This document shows positions 21,544-33,710 of a stretch of 64,000 nt of DNA, one piece after another. The stretch's first letter is position 1. Every line of letters starts with the position of its first letter. Origin of the DNA: Sarcocystis neurona (taxonomy: Eukaryota > Apicomplexa > Conoidasida > Eucoccidiorida > Sarcocystidae); contig KL647308.1 of NCBI GenBank assembly GCA_000727475.1, positions 620,001 through 684,000 of the forward strand, given 5' to 3'. Below the pieces are notes generated by a model that was not told the DNA's origin, ran no database searches, and saw only the letters and a program-made list of their open reading frames with translations. The position numbers were made by a program, and so were the translations under genes.

Positions 21544-23137
21544 TGGCACTGTCTGACAAAGGCGGATCAGCACGAGAGAGCGCGCCACAGTGCGTGACGC
21601 AGCGTGCGCAGAGAAGACGGCGGTGGAGCCGCGCACGAAAATTCGCTCCAAGGGTGTCCGGGCACACTGCTCATTATAGCGTCGATGGAAGGAATTAGCA
21701 AGATGAACCGTCTCAGTGTGATTAACGGGCACCTGCACCCATCCAACGTAGGTGCCTCTCACACGAAGGATAACAATCAGGAGTCCGCGGTTTCAAAGCC
21801 GGCGTTACTAGTTGTCGATGGCAGAACGGGTGAGAAAGAGCTTTGATGTCTTGTGCAGATCGACATACATAATACATAATTCTCTTTAATTGGGTGTGTT
21901 CATACAACCGGACGCGTCGTTGGCTCTGTTTTAAGCAAGACTCGCCTCAGCTCACCATAGACAAAGTCGTACTGCTTCGTAGTCGTGTATTCACATCAGT
22001 GTAGACACATGTAACTTATCCTTCATACCTTAATGAATACTCTTTGTGGGTGAGGCACACAGCTGTAATGTGTGACTCTCCAGGAGTAATATACACATAT
22101 CTGTATTCCTCTGGGTGTGCATGCACATGTAGCATATGGATAGATGCTTGAAATACAGACGCTTCTTTGGAGTTTTTCCTTTATGTAAATTTCACACCGA
22201 TTCTACGCTGAAGAAGATGCAAAACAGTACACCTGCATGTGGATATAGATATACTGAGTCCTGCATTTAGTCTGGTGCCCAGCTGACGCTGGTGAAACAG
22301 TCAGCAGAGTCTGCAGCTTTGAACTTTTTACGAAATTCGTCCACTAGGATGCAGGTGAGTGACCGGCAGGAGCTCGTGATTCTATGCCCGTACACGTTAT
22401 ACACGACACGCACACTTTTATGTGAGTAGTGATTTTATGTTTTTAATGGCCGAGCCGACCGTAAAACAAAAGTGTATTCAAAAGTGTGCTCAGAGTGAGA
22501 GTACTTGCGTATCTACATACACATACATACCCGTGTTTGTACAGTGTTTATCGACGATGCTTGCCTGCACACTCTGACCGAAACACGAGCGCACAAAAAC
22601 TGGATAGCAGTGCAAAGGTGCGTGCCTAGATAGCGAAAGCACGCACTCTGCTGGCTTCCCGCTAAAGTGCAGAAAGCATCGTCCCACCCAGCATGCTAAA
22701 CGAGAGATGCAATTGTGCACTGATTGCTAAGTGGTCAGTAGGGCACTACAGTTTCACATTTGGAACGTGCTTAATACTAAAAAATAGATATGTATGGTGT
22801 GCCCGCGCACGCTACAGCTTATGAATGTTCAATATCTTCCCCCTTAGATGTGGCACAGACCAAGCGTAAACAATTCACATTAGTAAGAGGCATTTAAAGT
22901 GTGCCTCAGCGCGGTATATGTATGCGCGTACAACGTTGTGCTTCCTAGGTGGGTAGCATACGAACCGGCTGTCTCCCCGTGAGTGAACGTATAAACGTAG
23001 GCGTTTGCGCACGCTTTAGTGTTTTGGTGGCAAATGCGCGCGTGTAGACATGCACACACGTGTTCTTTCCGTATTTGTCGATGAATGCGCGGTTACGCTG
23101 ATCCGGTGGTAATCTTAGAGTAACGACACACACAGAT
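21544..23137. other. Intergenic stretch upstream of citrate synthase
   Basis: No recognised gene. A possible 5' exon or leader of citrate synthase lies near 22275-22357: it encodes SAALNFLRNSSTRMQ, which resembles a mitochondrial presequence, and ends at a strong donor (atgcag|gtgagt). However, its phase does not fit the next exon in the same frame, and it has no upstream start. The rest is TA/TG-rich. Confidence 0.35.
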
Positions 23138-26100
23138 ATGCTTATGCTCGGTGTGTGCACATACCGTTACAGTGTGCTCACTGCTGACGACGGTTTTCCG
23201 GGCGCTGCAGACAACGAGTATTCTATTTTGATACGGAACGGGACAGTCAACGCCAAGGATTTTGCCCAGATCCGCGCTCCTGGAGAAGGGGGCTTAGTCC
23301 TTTACGATCCTGGACAAATGAATACTGCAGTCTGTTCTTCCAGAATTACTTACATAGACGGAGAGAAAGGAATTCTACGGTATGTACTATGGCAGTACAT
23401 CTGTCCTTCCCTCTAACTGAAAAAAGGGAGTGTGCGCGTGCGTGCACATGAGAGCGCGCATTACTTAGCGATGGCACTTGCTTACGTGCACAGCTGGACG
23501 TGTGTGTCTGCACCGGAGCATCTACAGTCACAAGTCTGTCCATACCGGTAATGCCGGCCGGCGTCGGTCGGTGCATCGGCAGGTAAGTGAACCTTCTGAA
23601 GGGAACGACGTTCATGTACAAATCTCACTACGCCCGCGACTAGTGAAGGCTAGGACACCCTACGAGATGTGTAGACCGGTGTGCATTACACACGTGAATC
23701 ACTATTAAAACGCTTGTCTTGCTTGCAGGTGCCCCACCGTTCCTCTACGTAGCTAAGTATGTATATCCTGTAGAGGGCAGATGCCCTTTATTAAGTAAAC
23801 ACATTTTCGATCTCTAGAGATAAGCTTATGCAGCAAAGTTCGTTGTTTTCGTAGGCGGAGAACTGTTAACAGCTTATGGTAGGCGGAAGTGCAAGAGGAA
23901 CCGAAGCTATTAGTAATATCGCTAGCGTCTCTGTAGAGGCTGACGACATAGTGATATGCCTGTCTCGACTTCGTGCCCGGACACACGAATGAACATGTTC
24001 AACATGCATTCACGCGTTTGTGTACGCGCGTCGACTACCTATTCATGTGTATATATATATATGCATATACGTGCATACATCTACATAAACAATGACATAC
24101 ACGTAAAGAGAATCGCTGCGCCAGCTCACCGTTTACTCGTCTGCTTTACTTCCATATGTCATTATATGTGTCTGTCTATCTCTCTCCCTCTATATGTACA
24201 TTTGCGGCCACAAGCTTTGTTCGTGAATGCATACACACACGCACACACATACATACATACATATACATACATACATACATGCATACATACATACATACGT
24301 TCATACATACATATATATATATATATACACTCACATACCTACATACGTACATACATACACACATACATACGTATACACACACACATACACACACACACAC
24401 AACTGTAGTGAAGAAGGGGCTAGCCAAGCTGCGTCATCGGGTCAGATACCGATGCGCAGATGCCATTGCGGAAAATCATCTGAGACACGGCTAAACCTGC
24501 AAAAAATGCAGAAACGGGCATGCATACGCATATGCACATACATACACGGGGCTCTTCTGCTCGAGTCTCTTATGTCTCAGGTACAGAGGATATCCAATAG
24601 AGACGCTTGCGGAGAAGACCACCTTTGAGGAGTGTGCGTTTCTGTTGATGTACGGGGAACTCCCAACAGCGGACCAGCTCGCTGCGTACAGCGCAGCTCT
24701 TAAAAGTCTTTCAGTCATCCCCACAAATCTGAAAAGTAAAACAGCATGCAGATATGTCTGCGTATACGGTCGTTCAATGACACAGTCTCAATCTGCACAC
24801 GCGTACGTGTGTGGCTCTGCAAACATGCAACGTACGCGACTGTTGATACAAGCGCACAGGTGCTCTGCCTGTCTCCCTCTCTCTCTCTCTCGCCTCCTCT
24901 GCCTCTCTCTGCGTATATCTCTGTAAATGCTCCTGCGTGCAGATTTTACCTACATATAAATTTTGAGTGTATACCCACCCTCTTTACGTTTGTGTACATA
25001 GATGCGTAAAGAAACGGGCATGCATACGCATATGTATATACATACATATATATATGTATATGAATACAGTTTTGTACGATTCCACACTTACGTGTATATT
25101 TCTATGCGCTGCGTGCCGTGGTCACACCACAAGTAATGCGCGTCAGTCCGTTTTAAAAGTCTGTTACAATGCGAAGCGCTGCCGTGTAGCTCTCGCCGAC
25201 GGACTTAGGTGTTGTCGTTCTCTCCGCGTGGATGTACACCCAAGAACGCACTACATGCGGCGTCCCGAGCTTAGACTCGAGACCGTTAGAGGCCTTCGCT
25301 GGGCAGTGCCTACTTGCGCTATAAATATGTTATGCGGTAGACTCCACTATGTATGAATGTACGCTCGAATTTTTTTGCTCAGGTTCGATGCTGCACTTTG
25401 GGGCTTGCCAACTAAGACCTGATTCTTAGTTTTGCGTGGAATGCATGCAGAAATAAAAACTCAAAGTTGTTCATGACCCTATATTTAGATGTAAGAGGAG
25501 GCCTCAAAAAGCTGCGACCCGGACCAACGTGTGGCAGAGGAGCCGCAAAAGGGTGTGACGGATACGCGGGCATCTTGTTGCGCCTTTGAGGCTGTAAACT
25601 TGCCTGTAGTGTCTTCCCTTGCCTGCAATATTGCATATGCAGAACTTATCAAAACCTTCAAGCCGGACGCACATCCAATGGGCATGTTGATGGCCTGTCT
25701 GGCTGCTGCGGGCACATTCTATCCGGAGGCCAACCCGTGCGTCGCTGGTCAGGGTGTGCTGAAGGATCCTTTGATACGCAACAAGCACCTACTGCGAGTC
25801 TTGGCGATGACTCCTACCCTGGCTGCCAATATACAAAGGTACAAACTACTACTCCCCTATACGCACCGATACCCAGTGCTGTGACAACCTTTGCCTACAC
25901 GTCTATTCGCGTCAACACCTATGCAGATGTGTCTTTAGGTGTAAGACACGTAAAGCATCACCGCGTAGGGTTTAGTGTTTCTGCTGCCAGTCAGAGCAGC
26001 GACAGCCCAGAGTTGTCAAAATACCAGTACGGTGACAACACGCCGTACCACACCAGGTCAATTCCTTTCCTCTCTCTCTCCCTCTCTTAGCATACATATA

Positions 26101-29100
26101 TATATAGATAGATACATATTTGTAGATAAATACACACGTATGCATACAATGATGTATAGCGACCTTTCCAGTCTGATGGTAACCGTAGATGTACATATAT
26201 ATATATATATATATGTGTATGTACTTCACGTGTGTTTGCAAGTGGACCTGCGGCTGCCTGTGGATTCATTTTGAATACACATACGTTAGCAAAACAACAC
26301 TTTCTGGGCAGGGCGCAACCCTACAACTGCTGCGTCTCGCTTCATCAAACTCCACGTAAGCGTGACAACGGCAGCGCGGTATACGACTCTTTCCTCCGCG
26401 CGTGTAACGCGTAATACACGCAGCCACTTTTTTGTAGCTAAGGTGAATTTGCTAAATACGCCTACCCGGCTCTAGGACTCTACCCTCCTCTGCAGTTATA
26501 CACCTGACCGACAAGTGAAGCCGCGTAGGTATAGATGTGCATACATGCGTATGTGTGTATACTGAAATAGATTAATATATGTATGCGTCTTTGTCTTATC
26601 GTACACTCATATGCCTACATATAGACTCATATGGGTACACATGCGCGTCTTCGCATCAACATTTATTTTTGCACATGCATATATTCGTGCTCAGATTTCG
26701 CGAAGGTATGCAGCTTGTCAATGCCGATCCAGTTCTAGGATTTACTGCTGGCTTCCTGGCCATGCTGGACAGGAAAGAAGACCGTCGCTGCCTGCCTCAT
26801 CCCGTGCTCGTGAGGGTATGAGATTCGGCGCACCTGACCCCGTCACACAAAAAAGCTTCACGGCGTGGAAAGGCTAATGGTGCATTGTCGTGAGCTTGTT
26901 ATCTCCTAAAATGGACCTGCTTCTGTGTAGCGCAGCGTCTTCTGGCTTGCCGAGTTTAACACGTTTGCACTTTTCATCGCAAGGCTGCATGACGTAAATT
27001 CTTCTCTATAGACCCTGAGACCGACATGCGTGCGACCCGTCACCGGCGTAGAAAATTAGTGTCGGCTACTCTAATCCTACATATTCGATAGGGAGACAGT
27101 GACGTAGGCACTCAACTCAACTGCCACGGCTTTCTTGCTAGTGCAGCGCAGTCGGTGTGGACACGTGAGAAAACTTAAGTCGGGACACGAAAACAACATA
27201 CTTTGACACCGTTCTACGTGGTACCAGACGGGTGTGTGTAGAAGGAATCGTATTCCTCTGTGTGTGCGGCAGGGTGCGCCTGCGTATACCGTAGATATAA
27301 GCACAACAACAGGACCAAAAAACGCGTCAGGGACGTTAGTCCAAGGAAGGCTATTTTCATTGATATTACATATATTTATAGTAGTAATTCGTTAGAGCAC
27401 AGCACGTGCAGGTGCAGCCAGGTATACCTGTAAGCGGGGAAAATTCTGCAGCTGCAAGCCAACGTATATATATGTAGACACACGCACGCGTGCCAAGGCA
27501 TGCATTGAAGTACACAAGTTTAAATGTATATATGTATTTACATGTGTATACATATATATTCATTTATACCTGTAGGCGGGAAGAAAAAGACAAGTGTCTA
27601 CGTTGACCTGTTCTTTACTATAGAAGTATGCCAGCTCTCGGTTGTTTGTAAGACCGGTCTAAGTGCCAAAGGTAGCTGCCATGCTTCTCCCGGTTGGTGC
27701 TTGCTGTTTGGCAGGCACTAGATATTCTTTTCGTGCTGCACGCGGATCACGAGCTGAATTGCAGCACAGCGGCAGTGAGGCACGTAGCTTCCTCCAACGC
27801 CGATATATACACAGCCATGGCGGCAGCTACAGGAGCTCTTTATGGACCCCGTCACGGCGTAAGTGGGAGCAGCGATGCAAAGGTTTATGCGTCGCGCCGT
27901 CACTTCGCAGAGGGGCAGCCACTGGGAGGCTGGCTTCCTAGTGAGCACAGTCATGCGAAGATATCTCTACACAAAAGAAATAATTCGCCTTAATACCCGT
28001 CTCTATAGTTGTCCACCCGTACATGATATATACACGGATTTCCCTCCAGCTACGCCGATGTTTATCTATCGATATGCAGGGGACTTGCGCTTTGCACGCG
28101 TGGGGTACGAGCGTGAAAAGTTCCCGATAATAGAGGAAGAAGTCAGCGCCGCTTGGCTAGGTGCACGGAACACCTATGCCTGTCTGCAAAGTGTACGTGC
28201 GGCTCCGAGGATCTGTGTTCGACTTCTTCTGTGTATATAGACGTATGCATGGGTCCGTACACGTAACATACACATAAACATATACGTGCACACATATGGG
28301 CTTCGACCTTAGGGGCGGTTAACGCTCTTACGCGCGTGCGCTGAAAGGATGCCTGCTTTTTCAGTCTGTGGACTGCGGAGTAGGACAGCGCGTAATGGAG
28401 AGTTCTTCAGACACAGGTATACATTTCACATTACGGTTCACTGTATCAGACAAACAACTCACCGATTCCATACGTTTGCGACGACCGTCAGACGTTAAAT
28501 CTGTAGAGAGATACAGAGGGCAAATAAGGAGTGTATTTACCTCTGCACAACAATGACACACATCTTTACGCGAATACACTAGAGGGCAACACGAAGAACT
28601 ATTGTTGTATTTGCCCACAATAGGCGTGTGCGAGGAGAGAATCGGAGGTCTTTTCTGCAGGCTTGCCTTTGCTACTCCCTTGTATATCAGACCAAAACAG
28701 CTGGTATCTGATTGATGAAAACGTGCTCTACAGTGAGCTTGGTAAAACGGATGCAACTGCCATGCGTACGCGTCTTGGTGTGCACTCCGCAAATTAAGAT
28801 ACCTCAGGGATAAATACAGTTACGTGTGGTGCGCCACATATAACGTAGAAGTCTCAATACGGAAGAAACCCCAGGCGCAAACTATTATGCACACATATAT
28901 TATATATATACATATATATATGCGTATGTGCATTCGTATGTGTTTGCATGGTGGTGAGTGCTCGTCACGTGTTTGTGGCCTGCTAGGGAGCCAACGAGGC
29001 CGTGGTACGGATGCTGGAGCGAATCGGGACGGCAGCTGGAGTACCCGCTTTCATTAAGCGCGTCAAAGACAGAAAGGTAGGGTGCTTAGTGCACGCAAGA

Positions 29101-32100
29101 GGCGCGGTGAACTACTACATTCACGCACGAATATCTGCTGTCGCAAGCACAGCTACACATTTCTATGAGCACTTACGCATACAGACTTACGTGTGGGTGT
29201 ATTTCTATCTGCCCTTCTCATCCAGACATGTACGACAGAACACCAAAAATTCGTATGCGTGTGTACGTAACGAAGTAGGACGTCGTCCATGCTCATCCTC
29301 GTGTGTGCGTCCCCCGCGCAATTGAAGGGACGATGGAACACTATATCTTGGAAAAGTCCGCAGAGGAAGGATCCGGGGTTTCCGGTGCTGTGTTTCTCTC
29401 GACCGTGTAATACGTGAGAATCCTCACTGCCCTAGACGGCTGCCTGCAAGGGAAGGCACAAGTCAACAAAGACGACGCCCCGACACAGCCAGTGAGACGG
29501 CACGGCCACTTGCGATCTTTAGAAAGGTGAATGCAGCTGGAGAAACACAGATCTCACTTATCCACCCGTGTAAGCACTACACGCCTGCAGATACCTTCGC
29601 ACACCGCACGCGCAGATACCTAAGGAACGCATTTATGCGCGCGCTACTGACGCATGCAAAAATCTAGCAGCTCAGCATAGTCATACACACTCATATACGT
29701 GTATTCAGCTAAATGCGCTTACGTATATACAAAGAGGATACTGATCCATGGATACATATATATATATTGATAGGTACGTATACACACACGTATACAAGTG
29801 CGGACAATGTACTCAGACATATATATACACATGCTTGTATTCAGATGAATGTGCACACGTATATACAAGCAGCGTACTTATCTATATAGAGATGCACACA
29901 TATGTGTATTGATCTGCATGTGTGAGTACGTGCGCACAGATGCGCACAAGTGCGCACAATAAATGAGTGCGCACCACGCTTGAGAACAACAGGTATATGT
30001 TGAACGTGTCACGAATTTTCTATGTTGCGGGCGTGTGTGGCCAGGGTCTCCTTACGTGCACACCTACGAATGAACGTCCGCGTGTACACGCACATACACA
30101 CGTTGATGTTCTTATATCGGTACGTATACGACGTATGCCCTCTGACCCGTATGCCCTCTGAATAAGTGTGCGGCTTCCACGCATGCCGGGTCCCTTTTCT
30201 GAGAAAATGTAGTAAGTCGAAGGGGTCGTAAGGATTGGACGGAACAGTTCGCTGACGTGGAATAGTGTCTCTGACCTCACCGAAGTGCTAACGCACTGAA
30301 CCACTCTTTTTCAGCTGCATACGCACGTTTCTCCGAAGCCGAGAATAACACATTACAGAAGTGTGTAAACAGCCGAGTACACAGAATTCTTTAACTTGAC
30401 ATGCGCAAACCCGGGACAGAAGTCGAAATGAATCTGTGAAAATGCAATCCTCCGTGCAGATAATTGCTGAGGCGATGTGTGTCTACCGTCTCTTGCTGCC
30501 GAGGTGTGCGTACGCTCGACGGCCCATTTCTGCCTCTTGAGATTTCTTAATCTCTTCGCTGGAAGTTCAGCCTGCTTCCTGGCCTCTTGCCGCCAAATGA
30601 AGTGTGTCCTATCCGCCGCTTCTCTTTCGCACTGTACATCCTATGTATAATACGCGGTGACGGATGATGACTCTGAATAATGCTACTCCTTCCTCCTGCG
30701 CTGCAGCGGTGTCGTTCTAGCAGCGGCCCTGTTCGTTTCTTCAACCAACTGGCAAAAGCCGTCCCGTCTGTGGCTGTCTGCTTTGCCCCGGCTGCTTCTG
30801 CTTCCGTTTCTCGTTTGGTGTGCCGTTTTCTCCACCAGGAGAGACTGATGGGCTTCGGCCACCGCGTGTACAAGAGCTACGACCCCCGTGCACACATTAT
30901 TCGCAAAGTCGCGGACCTAGTCTTTGAAGTAGTGGGCGCTTCTCCCCTTATTTTTATCGCAAAAGAGCTGGAGCGAGCAGCTTTAAAGGTATGTTGTTGC
31001 CCCGACAGCAGAGACGGAGCGTGTAAAAGGTTAGACTGTGGTGACGATCGACAGAGACACTACATGACCTCTCATACGTTTAACGACAAAGCCTCACGTG
31101 TCTGCAGGAAAGCACACAAATGCATATATGTATATATATACATATATAAATATATATACACACATGTGTGTACATATACGTATATATGCGTGCACACACA
31201 CACACATACACACACACATAACTTATGTGTGTACGTGTATATGTATACATATCGATATATGTAGGCGCACGAAGGTGGTTCTGTCTGGGGAAATTGTTCT
31301 CAGAACCCGACTTCAATCTTTCGTCGACTGCAGTCACAAGACGCAGAGAAAGAGAGAATAAGTGTATCTCTATTGAACAATGGAAAAGAAAAGTGCAATG
31401 GTGAAAGACACAGGTGAATAGGCATAAGGAGGGTCTAGGCTGAAAACTCTTGAGGTTCGGACTAATGCGTCTGCAGGAAAAAACACGCAGTATACTCGGT
31501 ATGCAAAAGTGGGAAAGAAAAGGAAGTGTAGCTCGTTCAGAACTTCCGACAGATGGGATGCTGGACGACAGTGCTTCCGGAGAGCGCACAGGAGTGTGCA
31601 TAAACCTGTCTCTTCCTTTGGCTGTCTCTCCCCATATATATGCGTACTCCTTCTTTGTGTCTCCCCCTCTGTCCATGTATAAATGCACAAATATATATAT
31701 ATATATATATATATATGTGGGGGACTTGGCGACCGGGAAAATGCACCCACAACACGGAAGTAGACCTGCAGCAGGACGCAGAGAACAGCGGGGATACGAA
31801 CATCACCTAAACGGTCCAGGAAGTCTTATTGAAATAACGGAGGGCTTACTCACGCTCCGAGGGAGCTTGTCAGAAAAAGAGGAACGCGCGTGCAACCCGA
31901 CTTTTCTGGGTTTCACATCGTCCGTAGGGCGCGGCAACTCACGAAGAGCAGGCGGTTGTACAGCGCGGGAAAAGGGAAATCGAATGTGAAGGGATAAGCC
32001 GCGACTCTATTATCAGTAAACGGGTATGGATGGAGCACTGACTTTCTTGTTTCTGTAGCTTATACTCTCTCGCGCTCTGGATAAGACGCGCAGACCTACG

Positions 32101-33710
32101 TGTTGGGACACAAGTAGTGCTTACGTATGTAACGAAGGAGAGAGAAAACCGGGCGCAAGGAACAGCAGTGTGCCTGAGTGCCTGGCTGCCCTTTTGCATT
32201 GTCATCGTCAGCCACTTCTCCTATCTCTATGTACATGTATGCGTATGCATAGAAATGGATACACCCGCTACACACATACAGCTCGAAGATACATGCGTTG
32301 CACTCCAGTGATTTGTGCCCCCTATTCTCTATCATATCGGTTATGTACGAGGTAGATCTCGTTACGCACGCTTATTCTCTCTCTGTCTCTCTCCCTCTCT
32401 CTATTTGTATATGTATCTATCTAGGTACTTGGCAATCTCTGTACACGGGCACGATCCTGTACGCGCGTAGCGCTAGTTTCACAGATGGCAGCCCACTCTG
32501 CTTCCGCGCTAACGCACGGTGTCGGTCCTACCCGCGCAGGCGCTACTGCGTATACGTACATGGATGCAAATGTGTACGTCTGATTGCTACCAAGAGGTCA
32601 AGTGTAACAGACGTCGTCGTCACATATATATATATATATGCGCGAGGCGAGTCGGTAGTGGTTGTGTGTCACTGTCTGCACGCACGTCCGTCAGGCGATT
32701 TCTACCACTCCGTATGGTTGCCTGCATAATAACATGTGAAACGTGTTCCACTGGGCAGCGGACAGCGTTTCTATAGCCACACGTCTAAGTGCCGAAGGGT
32801 AGCACTTCGAGCGATGATATACGTGTTCAAGATTCACTTTTTGCGGGGCTCCCCTTGTTTCACTCTAGTGGTTGCAAGCCTCTCTTTTTAAACATCAAAC
32901 AGCACATGCATGCGCGGCTTCGTACAACAAGCGGAAATGGCGAAAGGCACAGAACGGGTGGGTTTCCGCTCCCTCCTGTGGTGCACAGCAGTAACTGAAG
33001 AAGCCTGAGTTGTCCACGCCCGTTTCGCCGCCTGCTGCTGTCGTTGCTGCCCTGTCCGCTTGTTGACGCTCTGCGAAATGTTTATACGTGTGCCTCTTCA
33101 CACGCTTAAAGTTAAACGCGATTCTCTTTCCTCTTTCCGGTGTTTCTCTTACACACAGGAAACCTCTGCTGCTTACTGTTTGAGTTATGTTGCTGTAGGT
33201 GTGAGGAGGTTTTTTGTGCGCTTGTGTAAGTACTGCTGCTGTCCTGGCCGTTCCGGCTTCTGTCGCTGTTTCAGCTATTGGTGTTGCTGATGTTGATGCG
33301 TCGAGGGTTGCGGTTGCTGTGACTGCTGCTGCTACACTCCTTTGCTTCTGTTGTGACGTGGGGTGCTGCTGGTGGTGACACGGCGCTACTCCTGCTGCTG
33401 CCGGTTGTCCCTGTTGTTCTTCTTATCTTTGCAGGACCCGTATTTCACATCTCGACACCTGTACCCGAACGTGGACTTTTACAGTGGGGTGATTTACAAA
33501 GCGATGGGTTTTCCTACAGAGTTCTTTCCGCTGTTGTTTGCTATTCCGCGCATGGCGGGGTGGGTGGCCCACTTTCGTGAGTTTACTGACGACAAGGAAA
33601 ACCGAATTGCTCGTCCTTTGCAGGTCTACCTGGGTCACGGCCTCCGTTCCGATGTGCAACCCATAGAGACACGTCAGAAGGTATTCTTCTCACCCCTGTC
33701 TACTGCGTGA
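23138..33710 (+). CDS. CS: Citrate synthase (eight exons, plant-peroxisomal/CSY-like type)
   Basis: Exons 23138-23379, 24581-24735, 25643-25838, 26695-26815, 27715-27858, 28987-29076, 30839-30988 and 33435-33710 join in phase at GT-AG sites and give about 457 residues, the usual length. Recognisable blocks: LVLYDPG and [74 protein letters not shown] (catalytic His about 285); [15 protein letters not shown] (His about 324); [18 protein letters not shown] (catalytic Asp about 380); [23 protein letters not shown]. The enzyme condenses oxaloacetate and acetyl-CoA into citrate. The wording is closest to Arabidopsis CSY-type enzymes rather than the animal mitochondrial type. Methylcitrate synthase is an alternative. 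The N-terminus ([11 protein letters not shown]) is uncertain: an upstream presequence exon may exist. The last exon may end at 33680 (gtattc donor) instead of the stop at 33708-33710. No SKL-type end is seen. Confidence 0.92.
24229..24401. repeat. CATA/CACA microsatellite in citrate synthase intron 1
   Basis: About 170 bases of imperfect CATA tetramers mixed with CA and TA dinucleotides, 180 bases before exon 2. It makes long ORFs in several frames (His-Thr-Tyr-Ile repeats), which are artefacts of the repeat. Confidence 0.95.
24511..24534 (+). repeat. 24-bp direct repeat, copy 1 (citrate synthase intron 1)
   Basis: The 24 bases beginning gaaacgggcatgcatacgca are identical to 25011-25034. Similarity extends a few bases on each side (atgc before, and atatacatac-like DNA after). 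It lies 46 bases upstream of exon 2. Confidence 0.85.
25011..25034 (+). repeat. 24-bp direct repeat, copy 2 (citrate synthase intron 2)
   Basis: Identical to 24511-24534 and exactly 500 bases away. The two copies flank exon 2 of citrate synthase. It is followed by a TA/CATA microsatellite. Confidence 0.85.
31690..31716. repeat. (AT)n microsatellite in citrate synthase intron 7
   Basis: An uninterrupted AT run of about 27 bases in the 2.4-kb intron between exons 7 and 8. The same intron holds further TA/CA runs at about 31126-31260 and 32620-32640, pyrimidine runs (ctctctctgtctctctccc, 32380-32402) and a degenerate GCT/GTT tract just before exon 8. Confidence 0.9.
33215..33434 (+). repeat. 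Degenerate GCT/GTT triplet tract before the exon 8 acceptor
   Basis: This stretch of citrate synthase intron 7 is largely built of NCT, GTT and GCN triplets (gctgctgtcctggccgttcc, gctgttgctgatgttgatgc-like DNA). It stays open for more than 100 codons on the plus strand. It supplies a long pyrimidine-rich tract for the acceptor (ttcttatctttgcag) at 33434. I read it as an eroded triplet repeat, not as coding sequence. Confidence 0.5.

Noticed and set aside
23956..24628. Several overlapping long ORFs coding for His-Thr-Tyr-Ile repeats
   Set aside because: They are produced by the CATA/CACA microsatellite in a citrate synthase intron; all frames are open because the repeat lacks stops.
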